Positions 35,285 to 43,158 of a stretch of DNA of 64,000 bases are shown here, piece by piece. Source of the DNA: Gemmatimonadaceae bacterium. Lineage in GTDB: Bacteria; Gemmatimonadota; Gemmatimonadetes; Gemmatimonadales; Gemmatimonadaceae. Position 1 is the first letter of the stretch. The number at the start of each line of letters is the position of its first letter. The notes under the pieces are model-generated. The model had not been told where the DNA came from, made no database searches, and saw only the letters and a program-made list of their open reading frames with translations. The DNA is taken from the NCBI GenBank assembly GCA_025362035.1, contig JANYIN010000163.1, positions 62,001 to 126,000 on the forward strand, in the 5' to 3' direction. The position numbers and the translations under genes are program-made.

Positions 35285-36268
35285 ATGCCGGCCTTTCCTG
35301 AATATCGACCGCGTCGCCTTCGCCGCACCGCTGCCCTTCGCGCCTTGGTGCGCGAGACCCTGCTCGCGCCGTCGCAGCTCGTGCTGCCCATGTTCGTGCG
35401 GACCGGCAGCGGCATTCGACAGCCCGTCACCTCCATGCCCGGCGTGAACCAAACGTCCGTGGACGAGTTGCTCGTCGACGCGCGCGCGGCCGCGTTGGCC
35501 GGCGTTGGCGGTGTGTTGCTGTTCGGCCTGCCCGCGTTCAAGGACGCCGAAGGCAGCAGCGCCTGGGACGACGACGGACCCGTGCAGCACGCAGTGCGCG
35601 CGCTCAAGCGTGAATTGCCGCAGTTGGTGGTCATTACCGACGTCTGTCTGTGCGAATACACGGACCATGGACACTGCGGCATTCTGCGCGACGGCGACGT
35701 GGACAACGATGCGACGCTCGCTCTGCTGGCGAAGGAGTCGCTGTCACATGCCCGCGCCGGTGCGGACATCGTGGCCCCGAGCGATATGATGGACGGCCGA
35801 GTGGGCGCGATCAGGAAGGCGTTGGATGCCGCAGGTTACTCGAGCACTGCCATTCTGAGCTATGCCGCCAAGTTCGCCAGCGCGTACTACGGACCGTTCC
35901 GGGAGGCGGCAGAGAGCACGCCGCAGAGCGGCGATCGACGCGGCTACCAGATGGACGTGGCCAATTCCGACGAAGCGCTGCGCGAGACCGCGATGGACAT
36001 CGCGGAGGGGGCGGACATGGTCATGGTGAAGCCGGCGGGACCATTTCTCGACGTCATCGCACGCGTGAAGTCGGAAACCGGCTATCCGCTCGCCGCGTAC
36101 CAGGTGAGCGGTGAGTTTGCTATGATTCATGCGGCGGCACAGCGCGGGTGGATCGACCTGGAACGGGCGATGATGGAAAGCCTGATCGGAATGCGTCGCG
36201 CGGGCGCCGACATGATCATTACCTACTTCGCCACGGACGCCGCGCGCGTGCTTCGCGCCGGCCCATGA
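35285..36268 (+). CDS. hemB: Delta-aminolevulinic acid dehydratase (porphobilinogen synthase)
   Basis: 327 residues from ATG 35285; the track ORF starts earlier inside hemC. Zn-site cysteines are in [13 protein letters not shown], so the active-site zinc form is expected. The two Schiff-base lysines are in [16 protein letters not shown] and [23 protein letters not shown] and [12 protein letters not shown] are also conserved. It condenses two aminolevulinates to porphobilinogen, one step before HemC. 53 bases separate it from hemC. Confidence 0.97.
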   Translation: MPAFPEYRPRRLRRTAALRALVRETLLAPSQLVLPMFVRTGSGIRQPVTSMPGVNQTSVDELLVDARAAALAGVGGVLLFGLPAFKDAEGSSAWDDDGPVQHAVRALKRELPQLVVITDVCLCEYTDHGHCGILRDGDVDNDATLALLAKESLSHARAGADIVAPSDMMDGRVGAIRKALDAAGYSSTAILSYAAKFASAYYGPFREAAESTPQSGDRRGYQMDVANSDEALRETAMDIAEGADMVMVKPAGPFLDVIARVKSETGYPLAAYQVSGEFAMIHAAAQRGWIDLERAMMESLIGMRRAGADMIITYFATDAARVLRAGP

Positions 36269-36293
36269 CGTTTGCTTTTCCTCGCGGGGTCCA

Positions 36294-37397
36294 ATGAAGT
36301 ATCGCGACTTTCCCAATACCGACGTGCGCGTCAGCGAGATCGGTTTCGGCACCTGGACGGTCTCCACCGGCTGGTGGGGGGAGAAGAGCGATGCCGACGC
36401 GGTGTCCATGATGCGCACCGCGCTCGACCAGCACGGCATCACCTTCTTCGACGCCGCAGACGCATACGGGAACGGCCGGGCCGAGCGACAGATCGCGGAG
36501 GCGTTTCGTGGCCGCCGCGACCAGATCGTCATCGGCACCAAGGTGGGTTACGACATCTACGATGCGGACGCCCAGGCCAGCCGTCGCGGGCAGCAGGAGC
36601 TGCCCATGCGCACCGATCCGCAGTTTCTGCGCTATGCCGTGGAACAATGCCTCGAACGGCTGGAGACCGACTACATCGACGTGCTGCAGATCCACAACGC
36701 GAAGATGGAGCACGTGCGCGATCCCGAACTGTGGGGCACGCTGCGCGACCTCGCGCGCGAGGGCAAGATCCGGACGTGGGGCGCGGCGTTCGGGCCGGCG
36801 ATCGGCTGGTTGTACGAGGCAGTCGAACTGATGGAACGCGAGCCCGACGTCAACACGATTCAGATGATCTGGAATGTGCTTGAACAGCATCCCGGGTCGG
36901 CGATGATCGAGGCGGCGCGTCGGCACGCGCCCAATTGCTGCTTCAACGTTCGCGTGACGCACGCCAGCGGCATGCTCGAGGGGCACTACACCGTGGACAC
37001 GGAATTCCCCGAACACGATCACCGTCGCCATCGCCCGCGAAGCTGGCTGGTGAACGGCGTGGAGAAAGTGAAGACGCTGGACTTCCTGACGCCGCGCATG
37101 ACGCTGGGACAGGCGTCCCTCCAGTGGCTGCTGGCGGAGCCGCTCGTGGTGTCCGCGTTGCCCAACGTCTACGACGACGCACAGGTCGCGGAGTTCGCCG
37201 CGGCGAGCGATCTACCAGCCCTGAGCGAGACCCAAATGGCGCGGGTGCGCGAGCTCGATGCGTCGAACTTCGGCGTGCAGGAAGAGTCGATGAAGTACAA
37301 GGGCGCCATGACCCGCGCCTCGGGGCCGAATACCGATCTGCAGGATGCGCGAAATCCCATCTCACGGCCGGCCATTCCGGCAACTCAGGACGCGTGA
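36294..37397 (+). CDS. Aldo/keto reductase
   Basis: 367 residues. NADP-dependent barrel with the tetrad visible: Asp and Tyr in FFDAADAYGNGRAE, Lys in IGTKVG and His in LQIHNAK. GFGTWTVSTGWWG at the N-terminus and LGQASLQWLLAEP with VVSALPNVYDDAQVAE near the cofactor site fit the AKR family. There is a C-terminal extension of about 40 residues with no match (EESMKYKGAMTRASGP). It reduces aldehydes or ketones; substrate not visible. Its stop shares one base with the ppa start (TGATG). Confidence 0.9.
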   Translation: MKYRDFPNTDVRVSEIGFGTWTVSTGWWGEKSDADAVSMMRTALDQHGITFFDAADAYGNGRAERQIAEAFRGRRDQIVIGTKVGYDIYDADAQASRRGQQELPMRTDPQFLRYAVEQCLERLETDYIDVLQIHNAKMEHVRDPELWGTLRDLAREGKIRTWGAAFGPAIGWLYEAVELMEREPDVNTIQMIWNVLEQHPGSAMIEAARRHAPNCCFNVRVTHASGMLEGHYTVDTEFPEHDHRRHRPRSWLVNGVEKVKTLDFLTPRMTLGQASLQWLLAEPLVVSALPNVYDDAQVAEFAAASDLPALSETQMARVRELDASNFGVQEESMKYKGAMTRASGPNTDLQDARNPISRPAIPATQDA

Positions 37398-37957
37398 TGC
37401 TCAACCTCTGGCACGACCTGCCCGCTGGCTTCAATCCTCCCGAATGCGTGACCGCGGTCGTGGAGATTCCGTCGGGCAGCAGAAACAAGTACGAGCTTGA
37501 CAAGGCCAGCGGCATGCTCAAGCTCGACCGTGTGCTCTTCTCGGCCGTGCACTACCCCGGGGACTATGGGTTCATTCCGCGCACGCTGCACGAGGACAAC
37601 GATCCGCTCGACGTGCTCGTGCTGGTCAAGGAGGAGACGTTCCCCGGGTGCCAGATCGACGTGCGTCCCATCGGCGTCCTCAAGATGCTCGATCGTGGGG
37701 AGCCCGACGACAAGATTCTCGGCGTGCCCCTGCACGATCCATTTCAGCAGGAATTCTTCGACATCGCGGACATCTCCCAGCACATGCTGAAGGAGGTGGA
37801 GCACTTCTTCCGTACGTACAAGGATCTCGAGGGCAAGCGGGTGGAGATCATTGGCTGGGGCAAGAGCGATGAGGCCATCCGCATCATCAACGAGTCGATC
37901 GTGCGGTACGAGTCGACGTACGGTTCGAAGCGCGAACTTCGCACGCTGGAGAATTGA
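37397..37957 (+). CDS. ppa: Inorganic pyrophosphatase, family I
   Basis: 186 residues from ATG 37397. Catalytic Mg2+ site sequence YPGDYGFIPRT, EDNDPLDVLVL (Asp triad) and KMLDRGEPDDKILGVP are all as in soluble family I enzymes. It hydrolyses pyrophosphate to phosphate and so pulls biosynthetic reactions. It closes the 30-38 kb run. 136 bases follow before the next gene, with a good GGAGG for that gene. Confidence 0.97.
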   Translation: MLNLWHDLPAGFNPPECVTAVVEIPSGSRNKYELDKASGMLKLDRVLFSAVHYPGDYGFIPRTLHEDNDPLDVLVLVKEETFPGCQIDVRPIGVLKMLDRGEPDDKILGVPLHDPFQQEFFDIADISQHMLKEVEHFFRTYKDLEGKRVEIIGWGKSDEAIRIINESIVRYESTYGSKRELRTLEN

Positions 37958-38079
37958 CGGCCGGGACTTTCTGCCCCACTATTGTCGCGGGATCCGCTCC
38001 GGCACGGGGCCGCGCCGGGCGAAATAGGGACGGAGCACGCGACGCTGCGGTGGCTGCCGTCGAGTTCACCGCACGAGCC

Positions 38080-38084
38080 GGAGG
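38080..38084 (+). promoter_or_regulatory. Ribosome binding site GGAGG of the Tat-secreted gene
   Basis: GGAGG 9 bases before the ATG at 38094; it fixes this start. Confidence 0.6.
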
Positions 38085-38093
38085 CAGACTGCC

Positions 38094-38771
38094 ATGTCCA
38101 CCGATTCCCGCGATCGCCGCAGCTTTCTCACCGCACTCGCCGCCAGCTCGGCGGCACTTGCCGCAAGCGGAGCGGCACTGCACTTCGACGCCGGGACCGC
38201 CCACGCCGAAGTTGTGCCGCCCAATGGCTTCTCCGACGCGTGGCTGGGCAAGCTCACCGGCAAGCACAAGCAGTTCTTCGATGCGACCACGGTGAACAGC
38301 GGCTTCCCGCTCGTGTTCGCGATGAACTTCCTGAACTCCAACAACGACGCGCTGAAGCTGCCGGATGCGCACATCAGCGCTGTGGTGGGGCTGCGGCATT
38401 TCGCGGCACCCCTGGGATTCACGGACGACATCTGGGCGAAGTACAAGATCGGCGAGTCGCTCGGCATCATGAATCCGCAGACGAAGCAGCCGGCCACGCA
38501 CAATTTCGTGTACCATCCCCAGGACGGTGACCTCGCGTTCCCAGCGGCCGCGATGGAGAAGCTGATGGCGCGCGGCGTTCAGTTCACGGTTTGCAACGTG
38601 GCGATGACGGCGCTGAGCGGCATGATGTCGAAGAACGCCGGCGTGACGCCCGACGCGGCGCGGAGCGAGTGGCTCGCGGGTATGATTCCCGGTACCGTGC
38701 TGGTCCCGTCCGGCGTCATGGCGGTGAATCGCGCCCAGGAGAGGGGCTGCACGTATTGCAACGGCGGGTGA
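38094..38771 (+). CDS. Tat-exported DsrE-like protein
   Basis: 225 residues with a twin-arginine signal (DRRSFLTALAASSAALAASG, RRxFL) and probable cut after AHA. The mature part has the flavour of the DsrE/DsrF-like fold: FPLVFAMNFLNSNNDALKLP, then the turn VYHPQDGDLAF, MEKLMARGVQFTVCNVAMTA and SGVMAVNRAQERGCTYCNGG at the end. DsrE-like proteins move sulfur or bind small ligands. Two or three Cys residues are near the C-terminus. Family call is tentative, because I could not check it. Confidence 0.6.
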   Translation: MSTDSRDRRSFLTALAASSAALAASGAALHFDAGTAHAEVVPPNGFSDAWLGKLTGKHKQFFDATTVNSGFPLVFAMNFLNSNNDALKLPDAHISAVVGLRHFAAPLGFTDDIWAKYKIGESLGIMNPQTKQPATHNFVYHPQDGDLAFPAAAMEKLMARGVQFTVCNVAMTALSGMMSKNAGVTPDAARSEWLAGMIPGTVLVPSGVMAVNRAQERGCTYCNGG

Positions 38772-38825
38772 CTGGCGGGACTGGCTGGCGTCTGGCGCGG
38801 CACGACAGGGCACGCCAGATGCCGC

Positions 38826-38847
38826 CTTTGTGCTTTGCACCACAAAG
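38826..38847. promoter_or_regulatory. Perfect inverted repeat next to a candidate promoter
   Basis: CTTTGTG-8-CACAAAG (arms 38826-38832 and 38841-38847) ends 3 bases before TTGACA. The arrangement fits an operator or activator site in front of the gene at 38910. It could alternatively be the hairpin end of the Tat-protein message. Confidence 0.45.
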
Positions 38848-38850
38848 AAC

Positions 38851-38879
38851 TTGACATTCCTGATTAATTTGCGCATCAT
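38851..38879 (+). promoter_or_regulatory. Candidate promoter of the 137-residue membrane protein
   Basis: TTGACA (38851-38856), 17-base spacer, CATCAT (38874-38879, 4 of 6 matches to TATAAT), 31 bases before the ATG at 38910. The perfect -35 is the reason for calling it. Confidence 0.5.
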
Positions 38880-38909
38880 CCTCTCGGCTTCCCGATCGGA
38901 GATTCGCGG

Positions 38910-39323
38910 ATGACGACGCTCGCTCGACTCCTGTTTCCACTCCCCGCCGTCCGCCGCTCCACCGGCACCCTGTTCGCGTGGTGGGAGACCCGCCGCCCTG
39001 CATTCAACCTGCTTGTCGGCACCGCCGGCCTCATCACCCTCGCCACCACCCAGGCGATCAGCCTGCTCCCGCCGCACCTCAACATCAACATGCACGTGCC
39101 GTGGCAGGTCGTGGTCATCTACGGCCTGGCGGCGAATGTCTGCTATTCCTTCGGCTTTGTATTCGAGACGCTGCTGCAGAAGCTCTGGGGCGACGACGTG
39201 GCCCCCATCGGCCCCACGCTCTTCCGGCACGGACTGGTGTTCAGCATCGGACTGTCGCTCCTCCCGATCGCCGTGGCGTGGGTGGGCTACCTGATCACCA
39301 CCGTGCAGTACCTGCTGCGGTAG
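38910..39323 (+). CDS. Inner membrane protein with three helices, unknown function
   Basis: 137 residues, not recognised. Three hydrophobic segments (about 34-52, 65-90 and 110-135) and a short basic N-terminus. The middle segment ends in CYSFGFVFETLLQKLWGDD. Small polytopic proteins of this type have been seen in several phyla as hypothetical. It converges on the aquaporin gene with 27 bases between the stops. Confidence 0.6.
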   Translation: MTTLARLLFPLPAVRRSTGTLFAWWETRRPAFNLLVGTAGLITLATTQAISLLPPHLNINMHVPWQVVVIYGLAANVCYSFGFVFETLLQKLWGDDVAPIGPTLFRHGLVFSIGLSLLPIAVAWVGYLITTVQYLLR

Positions 39324-39350
39324 CCGCGCCGCCAAAAAGCGACTCCCCCT

Positions 39351-40058
39351 TCACGGCGCGGAACGCACCGCGCCATGATCCGGAGAGTCCTTGCCGCGCC
39401 GCAGAAACAGGCCGTCGTACAAAAGCGCCGCCGCGATACCGCCAATGAGTGGTCCGACCCAGTAAACGATCTGCCCCTCGAGCACCCCGCTCACGATGGC
39501 CGGCCCGAACGACCGCGCGGGGTTCATCGAGGCGCCCGTCCGCGATCCGATCGCAAGGATGTCCGCCGCAACCGTGAGACCGATCGCAAAGCCGCCCACC
39601 TTGGGCGCCGCGGGGTCCACTGCCGTGCCGAACACCACGAACACGAGAAAGAATGTCGCGATCGCCTCACAGAAGATTGCCTGCATGGTATTGAGGTCGC
39701 CCGCCACCGATTGGCCGCCAAGCCGCGTGGAGAGCGCGATGGCTTCTGGAAAGACGGCCTTGAGCGCATAGGCGGCGAGCGCGGCGCCCGTGAGCTGCGC
39801 GACGAGGTAGACGCCCGCCATCATCGGGTCGATGCGCTTGGTGACCAGGAAGCCGATCGTTACCGCAGGGTTCAGGTGCCCCGAAATGCGCATCGTGGCG
39901 GTCACCATGATGGCCAGGATCAGTCCGTGCGCAATCGCCGCAGGCACGAGCGGGTTGATCTGCTGCTGCGCAGCCGACATGATTGCGCCACCACCCACGA
40001 AAACCAGCGCGAAGATTCCAACGAATTCAGCCGCGAAATGACGCCAGGCGTCGCGCAT
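39351..40058 (-). CDS. Aquaporin (MIP family)
   Basis: 235 residues, six helices with the two half-helix NPA motifs HLNPAVTIG and SMNPARSFGPA. The selectivity filter, read by aligning distances to the NPA motifs, seems to be His (IAHG in TM2), Ile (LAIG in TM5), Ala (TGAS, 3 before the second Asn) and Arg (NPAR). This resembles plant tonoplast aquaporins (TIP) rather than AqpZ or GlpF. Water, ammonia or hydrogen peroxide are likely to pass. It is the last gene of the minus-strand set after the ketosynthase, 77 bases away. Confidence 0.88.
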   Translation of the reverse strand: MRDAWRHFAAEFVGIFALVFVGGGAIMSAAQQQINPLVPAAIAHGLILAIMVTATMRISGHLNPAVTIGFLVTKRIDPMMAGVYLVAQLTGAALAAYALKAVFPEAIALSTRLGGQSVAGDLNTMQAIFCEAIATFFLVFVVFGTAVDPAAPKVGGFAIGLTVAADILAIGSRTGASMNPARSFGPAIVSGVLEGQIVYWVGPLIGGIAAALLYDGLFLRRGKDSPDHGAVRSAP

Positions 40059-40135
40059 GGAAGGGCTCGACTAAAGGGAGGGACGGGCGGCCGCGCCGCG
40101 AACGGCGGAAGCTTAACGGCCCATCCGCCCGCGCG

Positions 40136-41386
40136 TCAGACCCCGTCGTGCCGTTTCAGCGCCACCGCCGCGTTGATGCCCCCAAAGCCAAAACTGTTGC
40201 TCAACGCAAACTCGACGTCCGCGTCGCGCCCGACATTGGGGATGTAGTCCAGATCGCACCCGTCCGCCGGCGCGTGATGGTTGATAGTCGGCGGTAGCCA
40301 TTTCCGGTCGAGCGCTAACGCGGTGATGGCCAGCTCGATCGCTCCCGATGCGCCCAGCGCGTGCCCGTAATACCCCTTCGTGCCGCTGACCTGAAGCTTC
40401 GGTGCATGGGCCGCGAACACCTGCTTGATGGCTGACGTCTCGGTTGGATCGTTCAGCGGCGTAGAGCTGCCGTGGGCATTCACGTATGCAATCTCGGACG
40501 GCGCGATGCCGGCGTCCTTGAGCGCAAGCCTCATACTACGCGCCGCCTGCGAACCGTCCGGGCGCGGCGCCGTCATGTGGTGCGCGTCGTTCGAGCTTCC
40601 GAATCCGATTATCTCAGCGTAGATGTGCGCGCCGCGCGCCATCGCACGTTCGAGCTCCTCGAGAATCAGCACCGCCGCCCCCTCACCCATGACGAAACCG
40701 TCGCGATCCTTGTCGAACGGTCGCGACGCGGTCGCGGGGTCGTCGTTGCGCGTGGACATGGCCCGGATGATCGAGAACGCGCCGAAGCAGAGCTGTGCCA
40801 GCGGCGCCTCCGCGGCACCGGCGAACATGACATCGGCATAGTCGTCGCGAATGCATCGGAACGCGTCGCCGATCGCGATCGTGCCCGACGCGCAGCTCAT
40901 GGCATTAGTGCTGTTCGGTCCCATGGCACCCAGCTCGATGGCGATGTTGCAACTCGCCGCGCCCCCGAACACGTTCAACGCCAGTGAGGGATCGACGGAC
41001 TTGCTGCCCTCCGTCAGGAAAACCATGAGTTGATCTTCGGCGAAGCGGATGCCGCCCAGCGCGCTCCCCATCATCGCGCCCACCCGCTCCCGGTCTTCCT
41101 TGGCCAGATCGAGTCGCGCGTCGTCCATCGCCATAGACGCGGCCGCGACGGAAAACGCGCCGAAGCGATCGAGACGCTTCGACTTCTTCGCATCGAGATA
41201 GTCGCCGGCATGGAAGTCGTTGACCTCGGCCGCGGTGTGGCTCCGCCACATCGCCGGATCGAAGCGGGTCAGCGTCGCGACGGCGGACTTCTCTCGGCGC
41301 AGGCCCGCCCACAGTCCATCTCGCCCGGTGCCGATGGGCGTGACCGCCCCTATCCCCGTTACTGCTACGCGTCGCCGACCAGTCAC
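40136..41386 (-). CDS. Beta-ketoacyl synthase (FabF/KAS II type)
   Basis: 416 residues from GTG 41386, chosen over the track start at 41416 because GGAGG lies 7 bases before it and RRVAVTGIGAVTPIG begins the domain there. Active site triad: Cys in NAMSCASGTIAIG, His in VNAHGSSTPLND and His in GYYGHALGASGA. The TKGYYGH segment differs from the usual TKSMTGH of housekeeping FabF, which points to a specialised subfamily. It extends acyl chains by decarboxylative condensation. No ACP, KR or malonyl transferase lies beside it; the neighbours are tailoring-type enzymes. Confidence 0.92.
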   Translation of the reverse strand: MTGRRRVAVTGIGAVTPIGTGRDGLWAGLRREKSAVATLTRFDPAMWRSHTAAEVNDFHAGDYLDAKKSKRLDRFGAFSVAAASMAMDDARLDLAKEDRERVGAMMGSALGGIRFAEDQLMVFLTEGSKSVDPSLALNVFGGAASCNIAIELGAMGPNSTNAMSCASGTIAIGDAFRCIRDDYADVMFAGAAEAPLAQLCFGAFSIIRAMSTRNDDPATASRPFDKDRDGFVMGEGAAVLILEELERAMARGAHIYAEIIGFGSSNDAHHMTAPRPDGSQAARSMRLALKDAGIAPSEIAYVNAHGSSTPLNDPTETSAIKQVFAAHAPKLQVSGTKGYYGHALGASGAIELAITALALDRKWLPPTINHHAPADGCDLDYIPNVGRDADVEFALSNSFGFGGINAAVALKRHDGV

Positions 41387-41393
41387 GTCGTTT

Positions 41394-41398
41394 CCTCC
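41394..41398 (-). promoter_or_regulatory. Ribosome binding site that sets the ketosynthase start
   Basis: GGAGG on the minus strand, 7 bases before the GTG at 41386. The further-upstream GTG at 41416 has no such site. Confidence 0.65.
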
Positions 41399-41449
41399 AA
41401 AGAGTGTTATCGCCACGAAGGCGCGCCAAGCGCCTCGGGCATTCGATAT

Positions 41450-41986
41450 CTAAATGCCCGCGATGCCAGGTCGTTCCGCGTGGGTAGCAAGCCCTTCCAG
41501 CGTCCGGCTCGCGATGCCGTGGATGAACACCGGCCCGATCACGAGAGTGGCGGCGGCGCCGCCTACCACCGGCACCGACGGGCCGTTCCACACATGCAAG
41601 ATGCGCACGTGCGTGCCTCCCGGCACATCCTGAAAGGTCCACTCCACCTCCATCCCCGCCGTCACCCCTTCAATGTGCGAGAAGCGAATGGACGGGGAGG
41701 GTCTGATGCCCGGCGCGAGCACCTGCATCCTGGAGCGCCACCACGTGGGCCAGCGGACGATGCCGAACGGTCGGTTGGCACTCATGTCCACGATGCCGCC
41801 ACCATCGCGCCGACGTTCGACGAACCGCACGTAGCGGTAGTGCTTCAATAGCGCCGGCCACCCTTCCACCGCAGCGGCGAGTGCGAAGATGCGCGCCATC
41901 GGCGCGCGCACCATGCGCTCGTCCAGTGTCGTCATTTCGCGACCCTGAGGCATGGGTCCGAGATCGAATGGTGCGAGATCGTTCAT
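41450..41986 (-). CDS. SRPBCC-fold protein (polyketide cyclase/START-like)
   Basis: 178 residues. Helix-grip fold with the START-like blocks: VRAPMARIFALAAAVEGWPALLKHYRYVRFVERR (as in polyketide cyclases and coenzyme Q-binding COQ10-like proteins), SIRFSHIEGVTAGMEVEWTF and GTHVRILHVWNG. The fold holds a hydrophobic ligand; in polyketide paths it directs cyclisation. Start overlaps the stop of the methyltransferase upstream (ATGA). No transmembrane segment, except perhaps a C-terminal hydrophobic part around GGAAATLVIGPVFIHG. Confidence 0.82.
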   Translation of the reverse strand: MNDLAPFDLGPMPQGREMTTLDERMVRAPMARIFALAAAVEGWPALLKHYRYVRFVERRRDGGGIVDMSANRPFGIVRWPTWWRSRMQVLAPGIRPSPSIRFSHIEGVTAGMEVEWTFQDVPGGTHVRILHVWNGPSVPVVGGAAATLVIGPVFIHGIASRTLEGLATHAERPGIAGI

Positions 41987-42672
41987 AGCGATGGCATCCA
42001 GGTGGCGGTCACACGGTACCCCGGGTGTCGGCGGACCGCGGCAGTGTTACCCGTGGCGGCCCGAACATGTTCGGCGAGCTCGCTGGGCGTGAAGCCGCGG
42101 AGAACGGACACGGCCCCGTCGTGCCGGCTCACCGCGTGAAAGCCGAGCGGCCACGAAGCGAGCCAGAAGCCGGACATGGCCACCCAGCTCCGCCGCAGGT
42201 CGCTCACGATCACGGCGCGGCGCGCCACACGGTCCAGCTCCCGGAGCACACCCCCGAGCTGCACGTCCTCGAAATGATGCAGCACCTGTGAGCAGATCAC
42301 CACGTCAACGCTCGAGGTGGCAAACGGGAGACCCCGCGCGTCGCCGCGCACGCGGCCGTCGAGAATGGCTGCGCTGGCGCGAAGGAGCGACTCCGCCTCG
42401 TCAAGGCCGAACGTGGTGAGCTGGACGTCATGTCTTTTCGCCAGGCTGCGGGCGCGGGACGGAATGTCCGCGAGGCCAGTGCCCACATCCAGTAGCGTCG
42501 CCTGGATGCCGAGCCAGGACATGATCTGCGCAAGCTCGGAGAGCACGGCACCGGCGCCGCCGAGCACGGTGTTGGCGCGGCGGATGTCGGTGAGCGATCG
42601 CTCCCGAAGCGCGGCGTCAGTCGCCGGATCGTCGAGATGCTCGAAACCACGGAAGCGGCGCGGCGTGAACAC
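41983..42672 (-). CDS. Class I SAM-dependent methyltransferase
   Basis: 229 residues from GTG. SAM motif I is LLDVGTGLADIP, then acidic motif II (TFGLDEAESLL), motif post-II (GDARGLPFATSSVDVVICSQVLHHFED) and IVSDLRRSWVAM. The N-terminus RRFRGFEHLDDPATDAALRERSLTDIRRANTVLGG resembles methyltransferases found next to type III PKS and FAD monooxygenases in lipid-quinone clusters. Substrate is unknown. The track start is kept because GTG follows directly after the flavin reductase stop, 6 bases away. Confidence 0.85.
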   Translation of the reverse strand: MFTPRRFRGFEHLDDPATDAALRERSLTDIRRANTVLGGAGAVLSELAQIMSWLGIQATLLDVGTGLADIPSRARSLAKRHDVQLTTFGLDEAESLLRASAAILDGRVRGDARGLPFATSSVDVVICSQVLHHFEDVQLGGVLRELDRVARRAVIVSDLRRSWVAMSGFWLASWPLGFHAVSRHDGAVSVLRGFTPSELAEHVRAATGNTAAVRRHPGYRVTATWMPSL

Positions 42673-42678
42673 GCCGTG

Positions 42679-43158
42679 CTAACGCTCCAACTGCGCGTAG
42701 CCGCCGCGATAGTACAACAACGGCCTGCCGCTACTTGCCGACGCACGTTCCACTTCGCCAACGACGATCATGTGATCGCCCGCCGCGTGCCGCGCCACCA
42801 CCGTGCATTCCATATGCGCCAAGGCGTCGTCGAGCATGACGGCGCCGTTCTCGGCCCGCGAGTACCCGATGCCGTCGAAGCGATGCGTGGACTCGACTGC
42901 CGCAAAGCGCCTGGAGAGCGATTCCTGATCGGAGGCAAGGACGTTTACCACGAAGTGCGTCGCCCGTTGCAGGGCGTCGAACATCGAGGCCGCGCGATCG
43001 ATGCACACCTGGATCAGCGATGGATCGAGACTGACCGAGCAGAACGCGCTCACGGTCATGCCCACGTCGCGCCCCTCCACATCCACGGTGGTCACGACGG
43101 TGATGCCGGACGCGAAGCGGCCGAGCACGCTGCGGAAGGAATCGGGGTCGAGCGTCAT
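42679..43158 (-). CDS. Flavin reductase-like FMN-binding protein
   Basis: 159 residues from ATG 43158, whose first bases overlap the upstream stop (ATGA). Blocks of the family: FRSVLGRFASGITVVTT, VGMTVSAFCSVSLDPSLI and FVVNVLASDQESLSRRFA. Such proteins reduce FMN or FAD with NAD(P)H and pass it to a two-component oxygenase, or bind flavin for their own reaction. The neighbouring FAD oxidoreductase and ketosynthase make a tailoring role likely. Confidence 0.9.
   Translation of the reverse strand: MTLDPDSFRSVLGRFASGITVVTTVDVEGRDVGMTVSAFCSVSLDPSLIQVCIDRAASMFDALQRATHFVVNVLASDQESLSRRFAAVESTHRFDGIGYSRAENGAVMLDDALAHMECTVVARHAAGDHMIVVGEVERASASSGRPLLYYRGGYAQLER

Noticed and set aside
34826-36268. 480-residue version of HemB
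   Set aside because: The extra N-terminal 153 residues overlap hemC in a different frame and do not match HemB; the start at 35285 gives the normal length.
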